Shown here: positions 57,509 to 64,000 of the stretch, piece by piece
Layout of the letters: every line of letters starts with the position of its first letter
Numbering within the stretch: position 1 is the stretch's first letter
NCBI RefSeq assembly: GCF_018476905.1
Contig: NZ_JAHCVK010000007.1
Coordinates: forward strand, 1 to 64,000
Length of the DNA: 64,000 bases
Source of the DNA: Geomobilimonas luticola
GTDB lineage: Bacteria > Desulfobacterota > Desulfuromonadia > Geobacterales > Geobacteraceae
Direction: 5' to 3'
Program-made: the position numbers and the translations under genes
The notes under the pieces: model-generated
What the model saw: the letters and a program-made list of their open reading frames with translations, nothing else
Databases searched by the model: none
Told to the model about the DNA's origin: nothing

Positions 57509-58351
57509 ATGACTGAGCCGGTGTTTGAATCAGTCAGGAGACCAGAAGTGACCAATCCCCCGTCAGAGAGTGCCAATCTCTTCAACGACAACCATGGGTC
57601 CGGCTACAATGTGCATGTTGGGGCCTTCGAGGGCCCACTCGATCTTCTTCTCCACCTCATTAAAAAAAATGAGGTGGACATCTACGACATCCCCATCGCG
57701 GCCGTAACCCGCCAGTACCTGGAATACCTGGAGCTCATGAAGGAGTTGAACCTCGATGTCGCCGGGGATTTCCTGGTCATGGCGTCGACCCTCCTGCAGA
57801 TCAAGTCCCGGCTGCTCCTGCCGGTGCAGGTGGACGAGGAGGGGGGGGAGGAAGAGGAAGAGGACCCCCGGGCCGAACTGGTGCGGCGGCTCATCGAATA
57901 CCAGAAGTACAAGGAAGCCGCCCAGCAGCTGGAGGTGCTCCCGCTTCTGGGGCGTGATGCCTTTGTCCGCTCCAGCGAGCTGCCGGAACTCAAGGAACAG
58001 CAGCTTGTCGATGACACCCCGGACGTGGAGCTGTTCGAACTGGTGGAGGCTTTCCGCCGGGTACTGGCAAGCCTTCCGGTCCAGACCTTTCACGAGGTCG
58101 GCTCCGAGCAGATCACCATAGCCGACCGGATTAATGATATACTTTCACTGTTGCAGGAACGTGACAGCGTTGCCTTCGAGGAACTCTTTTCGGAAGGGAC
58201 GACCCGCGACTATCTCATCGCCACCTTCCTGGCCGTTCTGGAGATCTGCAAATTGAAAATGGTGAAGCTCACCCAGGTCAGCAGCTTTGGCACCATCTGG
58301 ATCACCAGGGCGGTCCAGGACGCTGCCGATGCACACGAAGGGGAGGAATGA
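57509..58351 (+). CDS. scpA: Segregation and condensation protein A
   Basis: 280 residues; kleisin subunit of the SMC condensin. The FEGPLDLLLHLIKKNEVDIYDIP N-terminal signature (in part here), the VMASTLLQIKSRLLLP helix, an acidic stretch (EEGGEEEEEDPR) and the C-terminal winged-helix region (AIFLAVLEICKLK-like as FLAVLEICKLKMVKLTQ) are all present. Overlaps scpB by four bases (ATGA). The first 30 residues are a variable leader. Confidence 0.95.
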   Translation: MTEPVFESVRRPEVTNPPSESANLFNDNHGSGYNVHVGAFEGPLDLLLHLIKKNEVDIYDIPIAAVTRQYLEYLELMKELNLDVAGDFLVMASTLLQIKSRLLLPVQVDEEGGEEEEEDPRAELVRRLIEYQKYKEAAQQLEVLPLLGRDAFVRSSELPELKEQQLVDDTPDVELFELVEAFRRVLASLPVQTFHEVGSEQITIADRINDILSLLQERDSVAFEELFSEGTTRDYLIATFLAVLEICKLKMVKLTQVSSFGTIWITRAVQDAADAHEGEE

Positions 58352-58947
58352 CCATGACCGGCACCCTCAAGTCGGTGGTCGAAAGCCTCATCTTCGTGGC
58401 GGAAACGCCCCTGTCGCTGGACCGCCTCGCGTCGATCCTGGAGGAGCATGAACGGAGCGAACTCCGCGCCGCGCTGGAAGAGTTGCTGGCCGACTATGAC
58501 CAGCCCGGCCGGGGGATCGCTCTCGTCGAGGTGGCGGGGGGGTACCAGTTTCGCAGCCGGCCCGAACATGCCGACTACCTCAAGCGTCTTTCCAGGACCC
58601 GTCCCCCCAAATTCGGACAATCGTCCCTGGAGACCCTGGCGATCATCGCCTACCGCCAGCCCATAACCCGCGCCGAAATCGAATACCTGCGGGGTGTGGA
58701 CTGCGGGGGGATACTCAAGACGCTTCTGGAAAAGAAACTCATCAAGATCCTCGGCAAGAAGGACGTACCCGGTCGGCCCCTCATCTACGGTACCACGCGG
58801 GAATTCCTGGAGCTCTTCAGCCTCAAGAACCTGGCGAGCCTGCCGACGCTCAAGGAGATCCAGGATCTGGCCCAACCGCCGGTCTTCGAGGAGCAGGGGG
58901 AGCTTCCGCTGGCTGCTGTGACCGGTGAAGAGGGGACGGGAGAGTAG
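58348..58947 (+). CDS. scpB: Segregation and condensation protein B
   Basis: 199 residues with two winged-helix domains that bind ScpA. ESLIFVAETPLSLDRLASIL near the start, the ETLAIIAYRQPITRAEIE motif and GRPLIYGTTREFLELFSLKNLASLP signature are diagnostic. The start overlaps the scpA stop. A Glu-rich tail follows. Confidence 0.95.
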   Translation: MTMTGTLKSVVESLIFVAETPLSLDRLASILEEHERSELRAALEELLADYDQPGRGIALVEVAGGYQFRSRPEHADYLKRLSRTRPPKFGQSSLETLAIIAYRQPITRAEIEYLRGVDCGGILKTLLEKKLIKILGKKDVPGRPLIYGTTREFLELFSLKNLASLPTLKEIQDLAQPPVFEEQGELPLAAVTGEEGTGE

Positions 58948-58984
58948 GGGGGGCGAACTGCCTCCCTGCCGACAAGGAGGGTGT

Positions 58985-59788
58985 ATGCTGCGTCAACCCG
59001 CCGTTGCAGGTCAGTTCTACACCGACAACCCCCGGCAACTCCGTGCCGAGCTTGAACGATTGGTTGTCACGGCTGCCGCGAAGGAACGCCCCCTCGGGGT
59101 CATCGCCCCCCATGCGGGGTACATGTATTCCGGCGCCGTGGCGGGCGAACTGTACGGTGCGGTCGACGTTCCTGCCACCGTCATCATCCTCGGACCCAAC
59201 CACCACGGTGCCGGGCGCCGGGCGGCCCTCTCCCCGGCCGCGCAGTGGCAGACCCCCCTCGGCGCCGTAGAGGTTAACTCCCGCCTTTCCGCTCTGGTCC
59301 GTCAGCATGCCCCCCTCGTGGAAGAGGACGCGGCCGCCCATCTGTATGAACATTCCCTCGAAGTGCAGGTCCCTTTTCTTCAGTTCGTCCGTCCCGACGT
59401 ATCCATCGTCCCGCTCTGTCTCGGTTTCGGTGATTTTGCCAGCTGCCGGGCATTGGGGGAGGGGCTTGCTGCGGCCATCCGGGAATACGGCGAGGAGGTC
59501 CTGATCGTCGCCAGCTCCGACATGACCCACTACGAATCGGCCACGACGGCGCGCCGCAGGGATGAACCGGCCATGGCCGCGGTTCTCGCCCTCGACCCGC
59601 CGGGGCTCCTCCGGGTCTGCCGGCAGGAGGGGATCACCATGTGCGGGGTCGTGCCGGCGACGGTCATGCTCGTTGCCGCCCTGGCGCTGGGGGCCACCGG
59701 AGCACGCCTGGTCCGTTACGCCACCAGTGGCGACGTGACGGGCGACAACCGGCAGGTGGTCGCCTATGCGGCATTTACGGTAACCTGA
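58985..59788 (+). CDS. amrB: Memo-family protein (AmmeMemoRadiSam system protein B)
   Basis: 267 residues from ATG 58985, which has AAGGAGG upstream. LRQPAVAGQFYT opening, IAPHAGYMYSGAVAGELY with metal-binding His, LGPNHHG, EHSLEVQVPFLQ and IVASSDMTHYE are Memo signatures. Family members resemble extradiol dioxygenases but have no settled function; in many prokaryotes they stand beside an AMMECR1 and a radical SAM gene, which are not seen next to this gene here. It overlaps the next gene by one base (TGATG). Confidence 0.87.
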   Translation: MLRQPAVAGQFYTDNPRQLRAELERLVVTAAAKERPLGVIAPHAGYMYSGAVAGELYGAVDVPATVIILGPNHHGAGRRAALSPAAQWQTPLGAVEVNSRLSALVRQHAPLVEEDAAAHLYEHSLEVQVPFLQFVRPDVSIVPLCLGFGDFASCRALGEGLAAAIREYGEEVLIVASSDMTHYESATTARRRDEPAMAAVLALDPPGLLRVCRQEGITMCGVVPATVMLVAALALGATGARLVRYATSGDVTGDNRQVVAYAAFTVT

Positions 59789-62418
59789 TGGACGTCATCA
59801 CCACCCATGTCAACGCCGATTTCGACTGCCTCGGGGCGATGGTCGCCGCCCGGAAACTTTACCCCGAGGCGCGTCTCGTCTTTTCCGGTTCCCAGGAAAA
59901 GAGCATGCGCGATTTCTTCCTCAAGTCCACCAGTTACGCCCTTGACTTTACCCGCCTGAAGGACCTGGAGTTCGACAAGATCACCCGCCTCATCCTCGTC
60001 GACTGCCAGCACTCCTCCCGCATCGGCCGCTTTGCCGAGATACTCACCCGGCCGGGCGTGGAGGTCCACATCTACGACCATCATCCCGAATCGTCGGGGG
60101 ACATTACCCCGGCTGCCGGTATCATCCGCGAGAGCGGCTCCACCTGCACCATCCTGGCAACGCTGCTGCGTGAGCGGGGAATCGAGGTGAACGCCACCGA
60201 GGCGACCCTCATGATGCTCGGCATCTACGAGGATACGGGGAGTCTCACCTTTCCCACGATCACGGGTGAAGATTACCAGGCGGCCGCCTGGCTCCTGGAG
60301 CAGGGGGCAAACCTCAACACGGTGGCCGATTTCATGACCCAGGAGCTGACCGCCGAACAGGTATCGCTCCTGAACGATCTCCTCAAATCCCTCCAGACCA
60401 CCACCCTGAACGGGATCGATGTTTCCCTGGCCCATACGTCGGTGGACTACTATATCGGCGACATCGCCGTGCTGGCCCACATGATGCGGGATATGGAGAA
60501 CCTGGAGGCCCTGTTCCTCGTGGTCGGCATGGGAAACCGGGTGTATATCGTCGCCCGCAGCCGCATACCCGAGGTGAACGTGGGGGATATCCTCCGCGAG
60601 TTGGGAGGGGGAGGGCATGCCACCGCCGCATCGGCAACCGTTCGGGAACTGACCCTCATCCAGGTGCTTGAGCGGCTTGAAGAGACTCTCCGGAACAAAG
60701 TAAATCCGCGTCGCGTGGCACGGGACATCATGTCCGCGCCGGTCAAGACCATGCCGGCCAGCACAACCCTGACGGAGGCGCGTGAACTGCTGACCCGCTA
60801 CAACGTGAACGCCATGCCGGTTATGGACGGAAAACGGATGGTCGGCATCATATCCCGGCGCATCGTGGAAAAAGCACTGTACCACGAACTCGGTAGCCTG
60901 CCGGTGAGCGAGTACATGCATACGGAATACCTGAAGGGGACACCGGATACGCCCGTCGCCGCCGTACAGGAATACATCGTGGGGCAGAACCGTCGCCTCG
61001 TGCCGATTTTTGACGGGGAGGAACTCTGTGCGGTCATAACCCGCACCGACCTGCTCCGCTCCATGTACGCCGGTGAAGCGCTCTATGACCTTGCCCGTGA
61101 CAGCCTGCCGATTCGGAGCCGGGAGGTGATGCGTCTCATCGACAGACAGCTCGCTCCGGACGTTGTGAAGATGCTCAGGGACCTGGGACAGGTCGGCGAA
61201 GAGCTCGATCTGCCGGTCTACGCCGTAGGCGGGTTCGTGCGCGACCTCCTTCTTGGCATCGAGAACTGCGATATCGATGTGACGATCGAAGGGGACGGCA
61301 TCCTTTTCGCGACGACCTTTGCCGCGAAGTTCGGCTGCCGGGTCAAGAGTCACGTCAAGTTCGGCACCGCGGTCATCGTCTTCCCTGACGGCACCAAGAT
61401 AGACGTTGCGAGCACGCGACTTGAATATTATGCTTCTCCCGGTGCTCTTCCCACGGTGGAGCGTTCATCACTCAAGATGGACCTCTATCGTCGCGACTTC
61501 ACCATAAATACCCTGGCCATACGTCTCAACAGCCCGGATTTCGGTGTCCTGATCGATTACTTCGGTGCCCAGCGCGACCTGCAGGAACGCGTTCTCAGGG
61601 TCCTCCACAACCTGTCGTTCGTCGAGGACCCGACGCGGGTATTCCGTGCCATCCGTTTCGAACAGCGTCTCGACTTTCATATCGCAAAACATACCGAAAA
61701 TCTGATAAAGAACGCGGTCAAGATGAATTTTCTTGACAAGCTGGGGGGGAAGCGGCTTCTGTCCGAACTGGTGCACATCCTGACGGAAAACGATCCTCTG
61801 CGGGCCGTGGACCGTCTTGCCTCCCTTGGCCTGCTTCGCTTCATTCATCCTGACCTTTTCCTGACGAAACCGGTCCGGCGGAACATGGAAGAGGCGGTCC
61901 GTATCGTATCCTGGTTCGAGCTTCTCTTTCTCGATCGTCGTTACGAAAAATGGGCAGTCTATTTCCTCACCCTGACCGGCACGCTTTCCAATGACGAATT
62001 CCTGGCCACCTGCAACCGCCTGGCAGTGAACGAGCACTACCGTGAAAAGCTCTTCGAGTCCCGCAGGCAAGCCGGCACGATGCTGGAGATCATGCAGCGG
62101 AAAGTGGCGCGCGGTATTCCGGTACTCCGGAGCGACATCTACTTCTGGCTCAAAGCCCTGCCGGTGGAACTGCTTCTGTTCATGATGGCCAGCACCACCA
62201 GTGCCGATGTAAAGAAATTCATTTCACTCTACATAACCCAGCTCCAGAACGTGCGCACCATGCTCAACGGCAAAGAGCTGCAGCGGCTCGGTGTGCCGGC
62301 AGGCCCGCGGATTCGTGAACTGCTGGATGTACTCCTCACGGCACGCCTCAACAATGAGGTCCTGAGTCGTGAAGATGAAGAGCGCCTGGTCAGGAAGCGG
62401 GTCGGCAGAGTGTTGTGA
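59788..62418 (+). CDS. DHH-CBS-tRNA nucleotidyltransferase/polyA polymerase family protein (A-adding type)
   Basis: 876 residues. A DHH/DHHA1 phosphoesterase module (1-300) with THVNADFDCLG, VDCQHSSRIGR and YDHHPESSGD is followed by two CBS domains (about 312-432) and the class II nucleotidyltransferase head (about 470-620) with GGFVRDLLLG and DIDVTIEGDG. The head continues with RRDFTINTLAIRL, VEDPTRVFRAIRFEQRL and the RNA-binding neck/body region to the C-terminus. This fused architecture is that of A-adding tRNA nucleotidyltransferases; Geobacter sulfurreducens is reported to use separate C-adding and A-adding enzymes. ATG at 59788 is preferred, because upstream codons overlap amrB. The DHH part may act on a nucleotide or RNA end. 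Confidence 0.9.
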   Translation: MDVITTHVNADFDCLGAMVAARKLYPEARLVFSGSQEKSMRDFFLKSTSYALDFTRLKDLEFDKITRLILVDCQHSSRIGRFAEILTRPGVEVHIYDHHPESSGDITPAAGIIRESGSTCTILATLLRERGIEVNATEATLMMLGIYEDTGSLTFPTITGEDYQAAAWLLEQGANLNTVADFMTQELTAEQVSLLNDLLKSLQTTTLNGIDVSLAHTSVDYYIGDIAVLAHMMRDMENLEALFLVVGMGNRVYIVARSRIPEVNVGDILRELGGGGHATAASATVRELTLIQVLERLEETLRNKVNPRRVARDIMSAPVKTMPASTTLTEARELLTRYNVNAMPVMDGKRMVGIISRRIVEKALYHELGSLPVSEYMHTEYLKGTPDTPVAAVQEYIVGQNRRLVPIFDGEELCAVITRTDLLRSMYAGEALYDLARDSLPIRSREVMRLIDRQLAPDVVKMLRDLGQVGEELDLPVYAVGGFVRDLLLGIENCDIDVTIEGDGILFATTFAAKFGCRVKSHVKFGTAVIVFPDGTKIDVASTRLEYYASPGALPTVERSSLKMDLYRRDFTINTLAIRLNSPDFGVLIDYFGAQRDLQERVLRVLHNLSFVEDPTRVFRAIRFEQRLDFHIAKHTENLIKNAVKMNFLDKLGGKRLLSELVHILTENDPLRAVDRLASLGLLRFIHPDLFLTKPVRRNMEEAVRIVSWFELLFLDRRYEKWAVYFLTLTGTLSNDEFLATCNRLAVNEHYREKLFESRRQAGTMLEIMQRKVARGIPVLRSDIYFWLKALPVELLLFMMASTTSADVKKFISLYITQLQNVRTMLNGKELQRLGVPAGPRIRELLDVLLTARLNNEVLSREDEERLVRKRVGRVL

Positions 62419-62676
62419 TTTTGCAACACTCCGTGAAACGACTGCACTATGGTAACATGCCGATATAACTGATTAAAATTGACTTTGCTGGGATTTGGCG
62501 GGCGAAATGGCGTGTATGCTGCCGGCGCCCGTAATGGTCGTAGGGGGCACACCCCGCGTTCTCATGAAAAAACGCGCGTAACGTCAGGAGGTTATGGCAC
62601 TGCAATATTTTAAGATGATTTTTGGCCCTGGATTTGCATTCCGTTCGGATAGAAAATGAGCGAACCGGGGGGGCAC
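62419..62676. other. Intergenic region between the nucleotidyltransferase gene and a small exported-protein gene
   Basis: 258 bp. It contains a small hairpin CGCGTT...AACGCG (62555-62576) and an AGGAGG (62586-62591). That is followed by a 21-codon frame (62594-62659) whose stop lies just upstream of the next start. The frame could be a leader peptide but its ribosome spacing is too short to be sure. No terminator with a T run was found after the nucleotidyltransferase. Confidence 0.45.
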
Positions 62677-63069
62677 ATGAAGGAATTCAAGCGAGCAGTA
62701 CTGGTTATCGTTTCGGCAGTCCTGCTCACCAGTTGGAGTGTCCCCGCCCACGCCGCTGACGGTGTTTTCAGGGATATTTTCGAAAACGCCTTCTATGGCG
62801 GGTTGGCTGGCACCCTGGTGGGTGGAGCGCTTCTCGCATTTACCAAGCGACCGGGCGACCACCTGGACTATCTTTCTGTCGGTGCTGCCACCGGTGTCAT
62901 TGCCGGCACGGCCTACGGAATCGCAAAGTCCTCACGGGCCCTGGCTGAAATCGACAACGGCAAGGTAAGGCTGGCAATGCCGACCATCATGCCTGAGTTC
63001 CAGGAAGCCAGTGCCAAGGGGGGATCGACGGTCATGCTCAAGGCTGAACTCATCAGGGGGAAGTTTTAA
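62677..63069 (+). CDS. Small exported glycine-rich hydrophobic protein
   Basis: 130 residues. A clear signal peptide (MKEFKRAVLVIVSAVLLTSW to AHA-ADG). The mature part has two glycine-rich hydrophobic segments (YGGLAGTLVGGALLAF and LSVGAATGVIAGTAYGIAKS) that may insert in the membrane, and a polar C-terminus. No named family recognised. ATG at 62677 is preferred over ATG at 62656 because the G-rich ribosome site lies directly before it and the signal peptide starts there. Terminator at 63098 follows. Confidence 0.75.
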   Translation: MKEFKRAVLVIVSAVLLTSWSVPAHAADGVFRDIFENAFYGGLAGTLVGGALLAFTKRPGDHLDYLSVGAATGVIAGTAYGIAKSSRALAEIDNGKVRLAMPTIMPEFQEASAKGGSTVMLKAELIRGKF

Positions 63070-63097
63070 GGCTCACCGTTTCGAACCCATATACATG

Positions 63098-63133
63098 AAA
63101 AGGGGTGTCTGCATTGCAGGCACCCCTTTTTTT
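63098..63133. terminator. Bidirectional terminator between the exported-protein gene and bioA
   Basis: GGGGTG (63102-63107) pairs with CACCCC (63121-63126), extended inward by CTGC/GCAG, and outward by AAAA/TTTTTTT. Serves both convergent genes. Confidence 0.9.
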
Positions 63134-63135
63134 GT

Positions 63136-64000
63136 TCAGGGGTCGGTAACGGCCCGGATGGAGGTCTCAATGCCGTCCATGAGGAACTTCAGTTCGTCGA
63201 GGGTGATGACGAGGGGGGGGAATACCACGATGGTGTTACCAAGCGGCCTCAGGAACAGACCGTGTTTTTTTGCCTCCTGGCAGACCCGCATGCCGACCCG
63301 CTCTTCCCAGGGGTAAGGCTTCTTGTCGGCTTTATTCCGGACCAGTTCGATCCCCCCCAGCATGCCGCATTGCCGGACGTTCCCCACGTGAGAAAGTTCT
63401 TCCAGCGCTGTAAGTCGTGCGCGTAAGTAATCGATTTTAGGTGGTAAGGAATCGAGCAGGCGGTCTGTTTCAAACAGGTCGAGGCTTGCCAGCGCCGTGG
63501 CGCAGGCGATGGGGTTGCCGGTGAAGGTATGGCCGTGGAAAAAGGTCTTCAATTCGCGGTAGTCGCCAAGGAAGGCGTCGTAGACCTTCTGGGTGGCCAT
63601 CGTTGCAGCCAGCGGAAGATAGCCGGCGGTAATCCCCTTGGAGAGCGCCATGATGTCGGGCGTGACCCCTTCCTGCTGGCAGGCGAACATGGTGCCGGTC
63701 CGCCCGAAGCCGACCGCCACCTCGTCGGCGATCATGAGGATGTCATGGCGGTCACACAACTCCCGCACCCGTTTCAGGAAGCCGGGAGGGTGGACGATCA
63801 TGCCGCCGGCCCCCTGGACGAGGGGCTCGATCACCAGACCGGCGGTCTCATCGGCATGTGCCGCCATGAGCCGTTCCAGTTCCGCAAGACAGAGACGGCC
63901 ACACATATCCGAATCCTGTTCCGGGCAGAGTTCGCAGCGGTAACAGTAGGGGGAGGGGGCCAGGATGGTCGGGAAGAGGAGGGGGCGGAACACGCCGTGG
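63136..64000 (-). CDS. bioA: Adenosylmethionine-8-amino-7-oxononanoate aminotransferase, 5' truncated
   Basis: At least 288 residues of the C-terminal part; the frame is open to the window edge. PLP-dependent class III aminotransferase of biotin synthesis using SAM as amino donor. HGVFRPLLF, EPLVQGAGGM, DEVAVGFGRTGTMFA with the catalytic Asp, the PLP Lys in ALSKGITAGYLPLA and FFHGHTFTGNPIACA are present. The C-terminus is complete. A BirA repressor-ligase is encoded at 19339 and could control it. Confidence 0.94.
   Translation of the reverse strand, partial: HGVFRPLLFPTILAPSPYCYRCELCPEQDSDMCGRLCLAELERLMAAHADETAGLVIEPLVQGAGGMIVHPPGFLKRVRELCDRHDILMIADEVAVGFGRTGTMFACQQEGVTPDIMALSKGITAGYLPLAATMATQKVYDAFLGDYRELKTFFHGHTFTGNPIACATALASLDLFETDRLLDSLPPKIDYLRARLTALEELSHVGNVRQCGMLGGIELVRNKADKKPYPWEERVGMRVCQEAKKHGLFLRPLGNTIVVFPPLVITLDELKFLMDGIETSIRAVTDP

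Noticed and set aside
59764-61353. A 529-codon minus-strand frame
   Set aside because: Antisense to the DHH-CBS-nucleotidyltransferase gene, no family motifs.

Overview
The window is a GC-rich bacterial chromosome segment that looks like a Geobacteraceae genome (Desulfuromonadota; Geobacter or a close relative). The signs are a periplasmic dodecaheme c-type cytochrome built from four triheme c7-like repeats, a GGDEF protein with a Hypr-like Ser substitution, a cytidylate-kinase-like protein fused to a BON domain, a glyoxylate/succinic-semialdehyde-reductase-like beta-hydroxyacid dehydrogenase, a DHH-CBS-polyA-polymerase-type tRNA nucleotidyltransferase, and a glnB-glnA operon behind a sigma54 promoter. 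Genus and species cannot be fixed from sequence reading alone. No rRNA genes, intact insertion sequences, phage genes or CRISPR arrays were seen.

Left part, 1-10 kb, minus strand. A secondary-lipid (Pfa-type) synthase operon runs off the left edge: pfaD comes first and is translationally coupled to a pfaA-like KS-AT-tandem-ACP megasynthase. Upstream lies a four-gene signalling operon: two Roadblock/LC7 proteins, an output-less dCache-HAMP membrane sensor, and a histidine kinase with a periplasmic solute-binding sensor domain.

10-33 kb is mostly core. mutL-miaA-hfq is followed by a PDZ/radical-SAM DUF512 protein, the dodecaheme cytochrome, a small DUF4124 protein, and a lipoprotein plus GGDEF pair. 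The cofactor cluster nadC-birA-coaX leads into an EF-G paralogue, a SPOR protein, a HEAT-like protein, an MglA-like GTPase and an MgtC protein. Then come an ICMT-like membrane protein, the kinase-BON fusion, a PHP protein, nth, a beta-hydroxyacid dehydrogenase, an HNH protein and rlmD.

33-50 kb holds gdhA, ispG, proS, pyrF, rlmB, four tRNAs (Leu-CAA, Ala-GGC, Gln-CUG, Glu-UUC), a fatty-acid-hydroxylase-family protein, a MucR-type zinc-finger regulator with a histone-H1-like tail, a four-subunit 2-oxoacid:ferredoxin oxidoreductase, a VanZ-like protein, a HAD phosphatase, hrpB and an M23 peptidase. Intergenic inverted repeats are prominent here.

50-64 kb starts with the sigma54-driven glnB-glnA operon. 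Next is a patchy accessory stretch with a decayed copy of the glnA 3' end, a flavoprotein remnant, a small membrane protein, a methyltransferase and katG. It returns to core genes (site-2 protease, trpS, scpA, scpB, a Memo-family protein, the A-adding-type nucleotidyltransferase) and ends in a bioA that runs off the right edge.

Nitrogen assimilation is represented by both gdhA and glnBA. The most interesting loci are the Roadblock/sensor operon together with the distant MglA-like GTPase that has an altered P-loop, the GGDEF protein with the Hypr signature, the D-first pfa operon, and the family of intergenic inverted repeats and duplicated terminators.
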